Below, one piece after another: positions 26,752 through 35,250 of a stretch of 64,000 bases of DNA. The DNA lies in contig NZ_CP146609.1 in assembly GCF_037094465.1 (NCBI RefSeq), forward strand, positions 744,001 through 808,000, given 5' to 3'. The DNA is from Pseudodesulfovibrio sp. 5S69 (GTDB lineage Bacteria > Desulfobacterota > Desulfovibrionia > Desulfovibrionales > Desulfovibrionaceae). Numbering within the stretch: position 1 is the first letter of the stretch; each line of letters opens with the position of its first letter. Below the pieces are notes generated by a model. That model was not told the DNA's origin. It saw only the letters and a program-made list of their open reading frames with translations, and made no database searches. The translations under genes were made by a program, and so were the position numbers.

Positions 26752-27915
26752 CTAGGCCCCCAGGCAGAGGTTCACGGCCTCGATCACGTCGGCCACGTCG
26801 TCGTCGGTCAGCTTGGCGGACAGGGGCAGGCTCAGGGTCTCGCGGCCCAGGGCCACGGCGTGCGGGGTGTCTTCAAGCTTCCAGCCATAGCGATCCCGGT
26901 AGTAGGGATGCTCGGGCACGGCCAGGTAGTGGACGCCCGCGCCGATGTTCTCTTTCGTCAGCCGGACCAGGACCTGATCGCGGTCCAAGCCGCAGGCCAC
27001 GGGGTCGATCATCAGGGTGTACAGGTGCCGGGCGTGGCGGGTGTCCGGCTCTTCCGGGGCCGGGGTGCCGACCGGCAGGGCGCGGAACGCCTCCTGGTAC
27101 ATGTCCCAGATCTCGCAGCGGCGTTTGAAATTCTCCTCCACCCGCTTGAGCTGGTGGATGCCGATGGCCGCCTGGATGTCCATCATGTTGTATTTGAACC
27201 CGGCATGAACCACCTGGTAGTGCTTGTACCCCTCGTCCGAGAACCGTTTCCAGGCGTCGGCCGACATGCCGTGCAGGCCGAGCACCTTGATGTTCCGGAT
27301 GTCCGCCTCATCCCGGGCGATGACCATGCCGCCCTCGCCGGTGCAGACGTTTTTGGTCACGTAGAACGAGAAGCAGCCGAAGTCGCCGAAGGTGCCCGCG
27401 TGCCGCCCCTTGTAGGTGGTCTCGATGGCGTGGGCGCAGTCCTCGACCACCTTGAGGCCGTGCTCGTGCGCGATGGCCATGATCGGGTCCATGTCGCAGG
27501 ACCGGCCCGCGAAGTGCACGGGCAGGACGGCCTTGGTGCGCGGGGTGATCTTCTCGCGGATGGCCTCCGGGTCGATGTTCTGGGTGACCGGGTCCACGTC
27601 GGCCAGCACGGGCGTGCCCCCGGCGTGGATGATGGCGTTGACCGAGGCGCAGAAGGTCAGCGGCGTGGTGATGACCTCGTCGCCGGGCTCAAGGCCCAGG
27701 GCCACCAGGGAGAGGTGCAGGGCGGCCGTGCAGGAGTTGCAGGCCGCGGCGTGGGTGGCGCCCACGTAGTCGGAGAAGTCCTTCTCGAACCGGGCCACCT
27801 TGGGGCCGGTGCCGAGCCAGCCGGACTTCATGGAAGCCACGACCTCGTCGATTTCGTCCTGGCCGATGAGGGGGGCGCCGAAAACCAGAAAATTATCCTT
27901 GGAACGAACGGGCAT
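26752..27915 (-). CDS. DegT/DnrJ/EryC1/StrS aminotransferase
   Basis: A 387-residue PLP enzyme that aminates nucleotide-linked keto-sugars. Motifs: SGWLGTGPKVARFE, CNSCTAALHLSLVALGLEPGDEVITTPLTFCA, VVEDCAHAI, and the PLP lysine in CFSFYVTKNVCTGEGG. The start is the ATG at 27915 with AGGAG upstream; the extra 90 residues of the longer frame are not supported. It probably feeds surface polysaccharide synthesis, but no partner sugar genes are next to it. Confidence 0.9.
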   Translation of the reverse strand: MPVRSKDNFLVFGAPLIGQDEIDEVVASMKSGWLGTGPKVARFEKDFSDYVGATHAAACNSCTAALHLSLVALGLEPGDEVITTPLTFCASVNAIIHAGGTPVLADVDPVTQNIDPEAIREKITPRTKAVLPVHFAGRSCDMDPIMAIAHEHGLKVVEDCAHAIETTYKGRHAGTFGDFGCFSFYVTKNVCTGEGGMVIARDEADIRNIKVLGLHGMSADAWKRFSDEGYKHYQVVHAGFKYNMMDIQAAIGIHQLKRVEENFKRRCEIWDMYQEAFRALPVGTPAPEEPDTRHARHLYTLMIDPVACGLDRDQVLVRLTKENIGAGVHYLAVPEHPYYRDRYGWKLEDTPHAVALGRETLSLPLSAKLTDDDVADVIEAVNLCLGA

Positions 27916-28045
27916 GTCCGTATCTCCTTGTATGGGTTGCGTGTGGCGAGGTTTAGCAGATTCCCGCCGGGGGGTAAACGTTGACCGTCCATCCCGCCGT
28001 CGGCTATCGAATACGGGTCGCGTTAAAACCTGACAAGGGGCTCCC

Positions 28046-29083
28046 GTGGGTATTCTGCTCTTCCTCATGGCCGTGGTGCCGTCCGCCGTGCTGCTGTGGC
28101 TCTTCCTGTCCAGCGACAAATATCCGGAACCGGCCGGGGCCCTGATTTCGTCCTTTCTCCTCGGGGTGCTCATCGTCCTGGGCATCTATCTGCTTTATCC
28201 GTTCCTGTCCCTGGTGGCCTCGGGCCTGCCTGCGGGCAACCCCTATGTGGTGGGCGCGACCCACGCCTTTCTCCTGGCCGCCGTGCCCGAGGAGGCCTTC
28301 AAGTTCATCATACTGCGGCGCTACTGCGTCAACCACCCGGCCTTTGACGAGCCCATGGACGGCATCGTCTACGGCGTGACCGTGTCGCTCGGGTTCGCCA
28401 CGGCCGAGAACCTGCTCTACGTCCTGGACGGCGGCATGCACGTGGCCGTGGGCCGGGCGTTCCTGGCCGTGCCGTGCCACGCCCTGGTCGGCGCGGTCAT
28501 GGGCTACCACGTGGGGCTGGCGGCCTTCTCGCGCGGGGAGCGCAGCGGGCTCTACGCCAAGGCGTTGCTGCTGTCCATTCTGTTTCACGGGCTGTACGAC
28601 TTCGTGCCCATGACCTTCCGCAACGCCCAGGCAATGGGCGTTGCCATCCCCGCAACGGTGTCGTTCGGCCTGAACATCCTGTTCGGCGCGGTCCTCTTCG
28701 TCCTGATCCAGTACGTGGCCGTGCTGACCCGGTCCATGAAGGCCATCCAGCGCGAGCAGACGGGCCCGAGCTTCGGCTTCAGCCGGGTCCTGCCCAACCG
28801 GGTGCGCACCCTGGACCCGGCCGTCCGGCGCAGCCGAGTCCGGCGGTGGATCAAGGCCTACAAGGACGAGACCGCGCCCATGGACCTGCTCTTCTCCGCC
28901 CTGTGCCTGGTGGGCGTGTTCTGCGCCCTGGCGGGCGCGGCCCACATGGGCGCCCCCGGCGACCCCCTGTCGCGTATCTCCCTGGTCGTCGCCGTAATCT
29001 TTTTTGTCTACGGCATCGGGTTCGCGGCCCGGGGCATGGGCAAGCTCACGGTCAAACTGCTCCGGGACCGTGACGGCCGATGA
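28046..29083 (+). CDS. PrsW-family intramembrane protease
   Basis: A 345-residue polytopic membrane protein with PrsW motifs: VPEEAFKFIILR (EExxK), GFATAENLLYV (FxxxE), and LFHGLYDFVP. Family members cleave anti-sigma factors inside the membrane. The start is GTG at 28046 after AAGGGG. A soluble basic region (about 230-275) precedes two C-terminal helices. No sigma/anti-sigma pair is nearby, so the target is unknown. Confidence 0.85.
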   Translation: MGILLFLMAVVPSAVLLWLFLSSDKYPEPAGALISSFLLGVLIVLGIYLLYPFLSLVASGLPAGNPYVVGATHAFLLAAVPEEAFKFIILRRYCVNHPAFDEPMDGIVYGVTVSLGFATAENLLYVLDGGMHVAVGRAFLAVPCHALVGAVMGYHVGLAAFSRGERSGLYAKALLLSILFHGLYDFVPMTFRNAQAMGVAIPATVSFGLNILFGAVLFVLIQYVAVLTRSMKAIQREQTGPSFGFSRVLPNRVRTLDPAVRRSRVRRWIKAYKDETAPMDLLFSALCLVGVFCALAGAAHMGAPGDPLSRISLVVAVIFFVYGIGFAARGMGKLTVKLLRDRDGR

Positions 29084-29195
29084 CGATCGGGTGACGCCCG
29101 GGTGCGCAGGTTGCGCTTTGGCACGGCATTGGCTATATAGCCTCCCCCGGCCCAATCCAGGGCCGTTGAAACACATCTGATACGAGGTACCGCAA

Positions 29196-29573
29196 GTGAT
29201 CAGACCAGATTTCGAAAAGATGAACGGACTTGTGCCCGCCATCGCCCAGGACGCCGAGACCGGCGAAGTCCTGATGATGGCCTACATGAACGAAGCGTCC
29301 TGGGATAAGACCTTGGAGACCGGCGAGGCCCATTACTGGAGCCGCAGCCGTCAGGAGCTATGGCATAAGGGCGGTACCTCGGGCCATACGCAGAAGGTGA
29401 AGTCCATCCGCATTGACTGCGACGACGACACCTTGGTACTTCTGATCGAGCAGATCGGCGGCGCGGCCTGCCACAAGGGTTACCGCTCCTGCTTCTACCG
29501 CGAACTCAAGGACGGCGTGGTCAGCGAATGCTCGCCCTACGTCTTCGACCCCAAAGAGGTATATAAGAAATGA
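29196..29573 (+). CDS. hisI: Phosphoribosyl-AMP cyclohydrolase
   Basis: A 125-residue enzyme for the third step of histidine synthesis. Zinc- and metal-binding motifs are [27 protein letters not shown] and [14 protein letters not shown]. It starts with GTG at 29196 after GAGG and overlaps hisG by ATGA, so both are co-translated. Confidence 0.95.
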   Translation: MIRPDFEKMNGLVPAIAQDAETGEVLMMAYMNEASWDKTLETGEAHYWSRSRQELWHKGGTSGHTQKVKSIRIDCDDDTLVLLIEQIGGAACHKGYRSCFYRELKDGVVSECSPYVFDPKEVYKK

Positions 29574-30448
29574 GTGAACAATTCCTTCGACTCGGCGTTC
29601 CCAAGGGCTCCCTCCAGGACGCGACCATAAAACTGTTTGAAAAGGCCGGCTGGAAGATCAAGCTGCACGAGCGCAACTACTTCCCGGATATCGACGACGA
29701 CCGCATCAAGTGCTCCCTGGCCCGCGCCCAGGAGATGTCCATGTACGTGGAGAACGGCACCTTCGACGTCGGTCTGACCGGCATGGACTGGATCCGCGAG
29801 AACAAGTCCGACGTGGTCGTGGTCGACGACCTGATCTATTCCAAGGTCTCCAACCGCAAGGCCCGCTGGGTGCTGTGCGTGCGCGGCGACTCCCCGTACA
29901 AGCGGCCCGAGGACCTGGACGGCAAGAAGATCTCCACCGAGCTTATGGGCTTCACCAAGGAATACTTCGAGTCCCAGGGCATCAACGTGGACGTCTCGTT
30001 CTCCTGGGGCACCACCGAGGCCAAGGTGGTCGAGGGACTGTGCGACGGCATCGTCGAGATCACCGAGACCGGCACGACCATCAAGGCCAACGGCCTGCGG
30101 ATCATCGCCGAGCTGATGCAGACCAACACCCAGATCATCGCCAACAAGGACGCCTGGGCCGACCCCAAGAAGCGCCAGCTCATCGAGGAGATCAACCTGC
30201 TCCTCCAGGGCGCCCTGCGCGCGGGCAAGATGGTCGGGCTCAAGATGAACCTGCCCAAGGACAAGCTGGCCGAACTCAACGGCACGCTGCCGTCCCTGAA
30301 CTCCCCCACCGTGGCCGAGCTTCAGGACCCCAACTGGCTGTCCGTCGAGGTCATGGTCGAGGAGAAGATCGTCCGCGAGCTGATCCCCAGGCTGGTCGGC
30401 TTCGGCGCAGAGGGCATCATCGAGTACCCGCTCAACAAGGTCATCTAA
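29570..30448 (+). CDS. hisG: ATP phosphoribosyltransferase, long form
   Basis: A 292-residue enzyme for the first step of histidine synthesis (ATP plus PRPP). It has the catalytic domains with [21 protein letters not shown] and the PRPP loop [20 protein letters not shown], plus a C-terminal domain of about 80 residues ([28 protein letters not shown]) that in long forms gives histidine feedback inhibition. It overlaps hisI and is followed by a strong terminator. Confidence 0.95.
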   Translation: MSEQFLRLGVPKGSLQDATIKLFEKAGWKIKLHERNYFPDIDDDRIKCSLARAQEMSMYVENGTFDVGLTGMDWIRENKSDVVVVDDLIYSKVSNRKARWVLCVRGDSPYKRPEDLDGKKISTELMGFTKEYFESQGINVDVSFSWGTTEAKVVEGLCDGIVEITETGTTIKANGLRIIAELMQTNTQIIANKDAWADPKKRQLIEEINLLLQGALRAGKMVGLKMNLPKDKLAELNGTLPSLNSPTVAELQDPNWLSVEVMVEEKIVRELIPRLVGFGAEGIIEYPLNKVI

Positions 30449-30477
30449 ACGGACTGACCCTGTTTTTGAAAGAACAG

Positions 30478-30511
30478 GCCGGGAGAAGCGTTGCTTCTCC
30501 CGGCTTTTTTT
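30478..30511 (+). terminator. Rho-independent terminator after hisG
   Basis: GCCGGGAGAAGC and GCTTCTCCCGGC pair in a 12-bp stem with a 3-nt loop followed by seven T residues. Confidence 0.95.
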
Positions 30512-30512
30512 G

Positions 30513-31605
30513 TTGGCCGCGCATTCGCGTCTGGGTTGAGATGGTCCGCCTGGCGGCGGGCCTTGTTGCGCTCGGGGGGATGGCCGCGCATCCGCGTCCG
30601 GGCGTTTGGCTGTCCGCCTTACTTAATGATTTCGCCTTTACGGCGACTTCCTTTTTTGCTGGCGCAGAAAAAAGGAAGCAAAAACTGCGCTGCGGTGCGG
30701 CCGCGCGGAAGCGGACCCAAGAGCCCGTAGGCGGCTTTCGCTGGCCGGATGGATGTCTGCTGTGCAGACGCGATCCGGCCTGCGCTTCGCCGCCGGGAAC
30801 GGGCTCTAGGGTTCGCTTCCGATTGCTGATCTCCGTTTGTTGGGAATGCATTGCCGCGAAAAGCCCGACGTAAGAAGTCGTACACCGATGATTGGCCGCG
30901 CATCCGCGTCGGGGTTGGGGTGGATCGCCTGGCGGCGGGCCTTGTTGAGCTCGGGGGATTGTCCGCGCATTCGCGTCCGGGCGTTTGGTTGTCCGCCTTA
31001 TTTAATGATTTCGCCTTTACGGCGACTTCCTTTTTTGCTGGCGCAGAAAAAAGGAAGCAAAAACTGCGCTGTGGTGCGGGCGCGCGGAAGCGGACCCAAG
31101 AGCCCGTAGGCGGCTTTCGCTGGCTGGATAGATGTCTGCTTCGCAGACGCGATCCGGCCTGCGCTTCGCCGCCGGGAACGGGCTCTAGGGTTCGCTTCCG
31201 ATTGCTGATCTCCGTTTGTTGGGAATGCATTGCCGCGAAAAGCCCGACGTAAGAAGTCGTACACCGATGATTGGCCGCGCATCCGCGTCGGGGTTGGGGT
31301 GGATCGCCTGGCGGCGGGCCTTGTTGAGCTCGGGGGATTGTCCGCGCATTCGCGTCCGCGCGTTTGGTTGTCCGCCTTATTTAATGATTTCGCCTTTACG
31401 GCGACTTCCTTTTTTGCTGGCGCAGAAAAAAGGAAGCAAAAACTGCGCTGTGGTGCGAGCGCGGCGGAAGCGGACCCAAGAGCCCGTAGGCGGCTTCCGC
31501 TGGCCGGATGGATGTCTGCTGCGCAGACTCGATCCAGCCTGCGCTTCGCCGCCGGGGACGGGCTCTAGGGTTCGCTTCCGATTGCTGTTCTGCGTTTGTT
31601 GGGAA
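30513..31605. repeat. 379-bp tandem repeat, about 2.9 copies
   Basis: Copies begin at 30513, 30892 and 31271 (each at TTGGCCGCGCAT), an exact 379-bp period. Copies 2 and 3 are almost identical and copy 1 has scattered changes. Each carries a hairpin (CTTCCTTTTTT / AAAAAAGGAAG) followed by GCAAAAACTGCGCTG. Copy 3 has a one-base insertion near 31461 and diverges at about 31605. The period is not a multiple of three, which argues against coding. Confidence 0.92.
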
Positions 31606-31735
31606 TGGGGCTGCCGCGAATGGGCTGGCGGAAGAGGCTTTGCGCGGGAGTTTGGCCGTACTTTGCGGCAGAGTGGATTGGCCTTCCGCGTTCGGCTCGG
31701 CAAAAGGCCCGGCAGGAACTCACTACTGTGGCCAT

Positions 31736-31772
31736 GGAGCGATTCGGACGCGAGCGTCCGACAGCGGCTCTC
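31736..31772 (+). repeat. Hairpin + GCGGCTCTC tag element, copy B
   Basis: GGAGCGATTC, stem TTCGGACGC / GCGTCCGA, then ACAGCGGCTCTC. Flanks match copy A at 8681-8720 while the stem bases differ in a paired way. Confidence 0.65.
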
Positions 31773-31842
31773 CCCCGCCCCGCGCCATGGCACGCCTCAC
31801 CGCATCCAACCACACCTCTTCCCTGCACCCAAACGAGCCCTT

Positions 31843-31957
31843 GATCGGGGGGGTTAGAAGCTGACGATTCGGGGCGGCGGCTCTTCGATTCGCAGCGAGC
31901 GCAGCGAGCCTCGAATCGGGAGCCGACCCGAATCGATCAGCTTCTTATCCCCCGATC
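31843..31957. repeat. 115-bp imperfect palindrome
   Basis: Left arm GATCGGGGG...TTAGAAGCTGA...CGATTCGGG...GGCGGCTC...TTCGATTCG pairs with right arm CTCGAATCG...GGAGCCG...CCCGAATCG...TCAGCTTCTTA...CCCCCGATC. The central loop is CAGCGAGCGCAGCGAGC. It could form a very long hairpin or cruciform. Confidence 0.85.
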
Positions 31958-32052
31958 TCCGGGCGGCCGCGTCCCCCCCCCAAGGCCCTTTTTTTCGTCT
32001 ATTTTTTTGGGCCAGCAAAAAAATGGACCCCGCCGGGAGGGCAGGGAGAATT

Positions 32053-32174
32053 GTGTGGGGCTTCAGCCCCACACAGCGGCTCTCGGAGGTTGAAGGGGGG
32101 CAACCCCTTCACCGGCTCTCCCGCGTCGCAGGCGCGTCCCGGAGCGAGCGGGCTCTGCCCGCAAAGCGGCTCTC
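32053..32174 (+). repeat. Cluster of short hairpins with GCGGCTCTC tags
   Basis: GTGTGGGG/CCCCACAC then AGCGGCTCTC (tag 32075-32084); TGAAGGGG/CCCCTTCA then CCGGCTCTC (32112-32120); GCGGGC/GCCCGC then AGCGGCTCTC (32165-32174). All lie just downstream, on the opposite strand, of the TerC gene's stop. Confidence 0.6.
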
Positions 32175-32215
32175 AAGCGCCGCAGGCGCGCTCTTCTCTT
32201 CCATTTCGCCTAAGT

Positions 32216-32941
32216 TCAGGAAGCGGCCGCCTTCCCCCGCTTCCTGACCTTGAGATTCATGAACTCCACGAACAGGGAAAACGCCATGGCGAAATAGATG
32301 TACCCCCTGTCGATGTGCTTGTGCATGCCCTCGGCCATGAGAAATATGCCGACCAGCAGGAGGAAGGAGAAGGCGAGCATCTGTACCGTGGGGTGGGCGG
32401 ACACGAACGTGGAGACCGGCCCGGCGAACAGCAGCATCACCCCCACGGCCACCACGATGGCCGCGATCATGACCGTCAGGTGCTGGGCCATGCCCACGGC
32501 GGTGATGACCGAGTCGAGCGAGAAGACCATGTCCAGAAGCACGATCTGGATGATCGCCCCGGCATAGGAGTGCACGGCGCGGGCCGCGCCCTCGCCCGCG
32601 GGCGGTCCCTCCAGCTTGTCGTGAATCTCGTGGGTGGCCTTGGCCAGGAGGAACAGCCCGCCGGTCAGCAGGACCACGTCGCGGCCCGAAACCACGTGGC
32701 CGAACACGGTGAACAGCGGGGCGGTCAGGCCCATGATGGCCGAGATGGCCAGCAGAAGCGCGATGCGGGTGAGCATGGCCAGACCGATGCCCAGCCGTCG
32801 GGCCGTGGCCCGCGATGCCTCGGGCAGCTTGTTGGTGACCACCACCACGAAGACGATGTTGTCGATGCCGAGCACGATTTCGAGCCCGGCCAGGGTGATC
32901 AGGGCGATGAGGTTTTCCAGGGTCCACAGTCCTTCGAACAT
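32216..32941 (-). CDS. TerC-family integral membrane protein
   Basis: A 241-residue membrane protein with about seven helices. The TerC hallmarks are acidic residues within helices: LAGLEIVLGIDNIVFVVVV and IVLLDMVFSLDSVITAVGM. Relatives are linked to tellurium resistance and to Mn2+ export during metalation of secreted proteins. The cargo here is not known. It ends right beside the hairpin cluster. Confidence 0.88.
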   Translation of the reverse strand: MFEGLWTLENLIALITLAGLEIVLGIDNIVFVVVVTNKLPEASRATARRLGIGLAMLTRIALLLAISAIMGLTAPLFTVFGHVVSGRDVVLLTGGLFLLAKATHEIHDKLEGPPAGEGAARAVHSYAGAIIQIVLLDMVFSLDSVITAVGMAQHLTVMIAAIVVAVGVMLLFAGPVSTFVSAHPTVQMLAFSFLLLVGIFLMAEGMHKHIDRGYIYFAMAFSLFVEFMNLKVRKRGKAAAS

Positions 32942-32999
32942 GACGCTCCCTCGGTCGGAATTTTCGATGTGGAGACTATGAAGAATGCCGGGCGCGAAA

Positions 33000-33620
33000 T
33001 CAATCGCTTCGGGACGCCGTGGACAGGTACAGGCCGACCCAGCCGTCCATGAAGGTGCGTTCGAGCCGCTCGGCCAGCCCGGCGCGGACCAGGAGCGGAA
33101 CCGCGCCGCCGTTCGCCATGTACTCCAGGAAGCGGGCGTGGTGGTCGCGCCCGGCCAGCCGTTCCACCAGCCGGATGGCCCGGCCGGTCAGCCAGGACTG
33201 GCCGGGGCCGGGCGGCAGGTAGTCGGCGACCAGGACCGGGCCGCCGGGCCGGACCACGCGGCGCGCCTCGGCCAGGATGGCGCGGGCCGTGTCGAGCGGC
33301 TTTTCGTGCAGGGCAAAGCTGATGGCAGCGCCGTCAAAGGCGTTGTCCGGCAGGGGCAGGGCGGCGGCGTCGGCCAGGATGTATCTCGCGCCGGGCCGCT
33401 TGGCGCGGGCCACGGCGAGCATGTGCGGCGAGAGGTCCACCCCGGTCACGGCCAGGCCGCTTTCCAGGGCCTGTTCGGCCAGCAGGCCGGTGCCGCAGCA
33501 CAGGTCCAGGACGGTCACGGCGGTCCGGGCCAGCCGCTTGGCCATGGCCCGGTGGATGGGGCGCAGTGGGCGGCCCACCAGGGGGTCGTACACGGAGGCG
33601 ATGCGGCCGTACTCGTCCAT
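33000..33620 (-). CDS. Class I SAM-dependent methyltransferase
   Basis: A 206-residue protein with the SAM-binding motif VLDLCCGTGLLAEQAL, the acidic loop VTGVDLSPHML, and DAAALPLPDNAFDGAAISFALHE (motifs II/III), like Methyltransf_11 or UbiE-type enzymes. The acceptor is unknown. It follows a small secreted-peptide gene by two bases, so the pair is coupled. Confidence 0.82.
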   Translation of the reverse strand: MDEYGRIASVYDPLVGRPLRPIHRAMAKRLARTAVTVLDLCCGTGLLAEQALESGLAVTGVDLSPHMLAVARAKRPGARYILADAAALPLPDNAFDGAAISFALHEKPLDTARAILAEARRVVRPGGPVLVADYLPPGPGQSWLTGRAIRLVERLAGRDHHARFLEYMANGGAVPLLVRAGLAERLERTFMDGWVGLYLSTASRSD

Positions 33621-33622
33621 GG

Positions 33623-33778
33623 TCAGGGTGCGTCGGCGTTCAGGATGTGCCGGATGCGGTCCTCGGGCAGGCCGTATTTCCGGAAGATGGCCGCCCGTTC
33701 GCCGGACGCGGCCAGGGTGGGCTGCGCGGCCAGGAGCAGGGCGAACAGTACGCCGGCGAGTATCCGCAGGGGTGTCAT
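33623..33778 (-). CDS. Small secreted peptide (51 aa)
   Basis: ATG at 33778 to TGA at 33623 encodes 51 residues. It has a signal-like N-terminus MTPLRILAGVLFALLLAAQPTLAA (split here: helix LAGVLFALLLAAQP, cleavage after ALAA-like TLAA) followed by a 27-residue tail with FRKYGLPEDRIRHIL. The stop is two bases before the methyltransferase ATG. No ribosome site of note. It is shorter than normal ORF cutoffs. Function unknown. Confidence 0.5.
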   Translation of the reverse strand: MTPLRILAGVLFALLLAAQPTLAASGERAAIFRKYGLPEDRIRHILNADAP

Positions 33779-33907
33779 GGACAGGGATGCTATCATCCCC
33801 GGAGAATCAAGTCACTCACCTTGCCCGGTGTCGAATCGGAACACGGGCGCGGCCATTGGACGTCGTATCGGCAGGCATGCTATCTTGATGGATCAAAGGG
33901 GGAAGGC

Positions 33908-34567
33908 ATGAAATTCACCGGGGTCAATCTGCTCGATGAGTTGGAGCGGCCGGAACTGGCCGACCTGCGCGCGGTCTTTCGCAAACGGGCCGTGGACAAG
34001 GGCGAGGTCGTGTTCCGGCCCGACGGGTCCGAGGACCTGGTCTTCGTGGTGGCCAAGGGCAGGATGCGGGTCTACCTGGCATACGAAGACAAGGAATTCA
34101 CCCTGGCCATCCTCAACCCCGGCGACCCCTATTCCACCCACTCCGGGTGCTACATCCAGGTCCTGGAGGACGCCGAACTGCTGCTCACGGACGTGCGCTC
34201 GGTCAAGCGCTGCATGACCGACATCCCGCTGTTCACCCGGACCATGGTCCGCGTCCTGGGCCACATCCTGCGCAATTCGTTCTCGATCATCGGCGGGCTG
34301 GCCTTCAAGGACATCTATAACCGGCTCATGGATTACATCCTGAACGAAGCGCGCACCTCGGGCACACCCGAGAACGGCGGGCGGCTGCTCGAACTGAACC
34401 TGACCATTGAGCAGTTGTCCCAACTCATGGGGGCCACCCGCCAGACCGTGTCCACACTGCTCAACGATATGGAGCGCGCGGGCCTGATGTTCAAGCGCGG
34501 GCGCGGCGTCTATTTCATCCCCAACCTCGACGCTCTGGCCGAGGCCGCCGGGGATGATTTGAAGTGA
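33908..34567 (+). CDS. cooA: CO-sensing CRP/FNR-family regulator CooA
   Basis: A 219-residue heme-based activator: cyclic-nucleotide-like domain (about 1-130), a long dimer helix, and a helix-turn-helix (about 165-205) with LTIEQLSQLMGATRQTVSTLLNDMERAG. The segment PGDPYSTHSGC aligns with the heme region of Rhodospirillum rubrum CooA (GDMFCMHSGC): His78 matches His77, while Ser76 replaces Cys75. The start at 33908 follows GGGGGAAGGC; the longer frame from 33566 runs through the opposite-strand methyltransferase. It lies 680 bp upstream of cooS, which has a CooA-type operator in front. Confidence 0.87.
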   Translation: MKFTGVNLLDELERPELADLRAVFRKRAVDKGEVVFRPDGSEDLVFVVAKGRMRVYLAYEDKEFTLAILNPGDPYSTHSGCYIQVLEDAELLLTDVRSVKRCMTDIPLFTRTMVRVLGHILRNSFSIIGGLAFKDIYNRLMDYILNEARTSGTPENGGRLLELNLTIEQLSQLMGATRQTVSTLLNDMERAGLMFKRGRGVYFIPNLDALAEAAGDDLK

Positions 34568-34816
34568 TCAATCGAACCAGTTGGTGATGCGCTCATAGAC
34601 CGGCCCGCTGACGACCAGGTCGCCGCTCGCGGGGAAATCGCCTCTCCAGAAACGGGCGCGGGTGTTGATCGCCCGGAGCACGTCCCTGGCCTTTTTCTCC
34701 GAAATGTCCAGTTCACCCACAATGTCGGCAACCGTGAAGCTGAAGGAGTCGTCGCCGTCGGAATAGCCTTGCCGGATGAAGTCCAGGGCCCCTTTGATGT
34801 CATGGTGTTTCGCCAT
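34568..34816 (-). CDS. Small winged-helix-like protein, unknown function
   Basis: An 82-residue protein (MAKHHDIKGALDFIRQGYSD...FTVADIVGELDISEKKARDVLRAINTRARFW...). The middle reads like a helix-turn-helix, so a small DNA-binding protein is possible. A ribosome site (GGAGAGAAAG) precedes the ATG. It is convergent with cooA and its stop abuts the cooA stop. An inverted repeat (TGACAC-N10-GTGTCA) lies 80 bp upstream. Confidence 0.65.
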   Translation of the reverse strand: MAKHHDIKGALDFIRQGYSDGDDSFSFTVADIVGELDISEKKARDVLRAINTRARFWRGDFPASGDLVVSGPVYERITNWFD

Positions 34817-35250
34817 CTTTCTCTCCTCGGTACGAAGTGTATGCTGATATCCGTTCGTTGGTGTCCCTCTGCCGATAGAATTACGCCCAGCCTATGACAC
34901 TTGGCACAATGTGTCACCAGGGAAGTTGGCGATTTCTTCCGGATTGTCCCTCCCGGCCCGCGACACGCGCCTTCAGGCTTCCTTTTTGACTGAACGGATT
35001 TTCATCTGTTCACGCTTCCAGGGTCAAATTTGATCCGTTTTCCTGCCGGTTTTATAAAAAATCACATTCAGAACCCCTCTTTTCGTTGTTGTTTTTTCGG
35101 TAAAACCGATTTTTCGGCCTGTTTTGTCGGCCAGCCGACATACAGGATCGTCCCGATCTGATACCCTGAAATCCACTATCGGCATTACCAATTGTACGGC
35201 CGGGGGGTTGCTATTGATCGGACCCGGCGAAAAGGGACAGGAGGTACATT
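34817..35250. other. Regulatory region upstream of cooS
   Basis: No gene. From left to right: inverted repeat TGACAC-N10-GTGTCA (34895-34916), a near-palindrome GGGTCAAATTTGATCC (35021-35036), an AT-rich segment, and a CooA-type box (35125-35140). The first two are unassigned. Confidence 0.6.
35125..35140. promoter_or_regulatory. CooA-type operator upstream of cooS
   Basis: TGTCGGCCAGCCGACA is a palindrome (TGTCGG/CCGACA arms) fitting the published CooA pattern TGTCR-N6-YGACA. It lies 111 bp before the cooS start. Confidence 0.8.

Larger units (their letters stand above)
30449..32215. other. 1.77-kb gene-free, repeat-rich stretch
   Basis: After the hisG terminator comes a 379-bp tandem repeat array (30513-31605), a hairpin-tag element (31736-31772), a 115-bp palindrome (31843-31957) and more small hairpins with tags (32053-32174). 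Reading frames exist on both strands but are shared between repeat copies offset by a non-multiple of three, so I do not call any as a gene. Confidence 0.75.

Noticed and set aside
30619..31282. Overlapping frames of 90-200 residues on both strands in the 379-bp repeat
   Set aside because: They repeat from copy to copy in shifted frames, lack ribosome sites and have no domain.
30513..31605. CRISPR-like array
   Set aside because: The unit is 379 bp with no short repeat-spacer pattern and no cas genes nearby.
31843..31957. Integron attC site
   Set aside because: The arms do not end in the RYYYAAC and GTTRRRY core sites, and no cassette or integrase is present.
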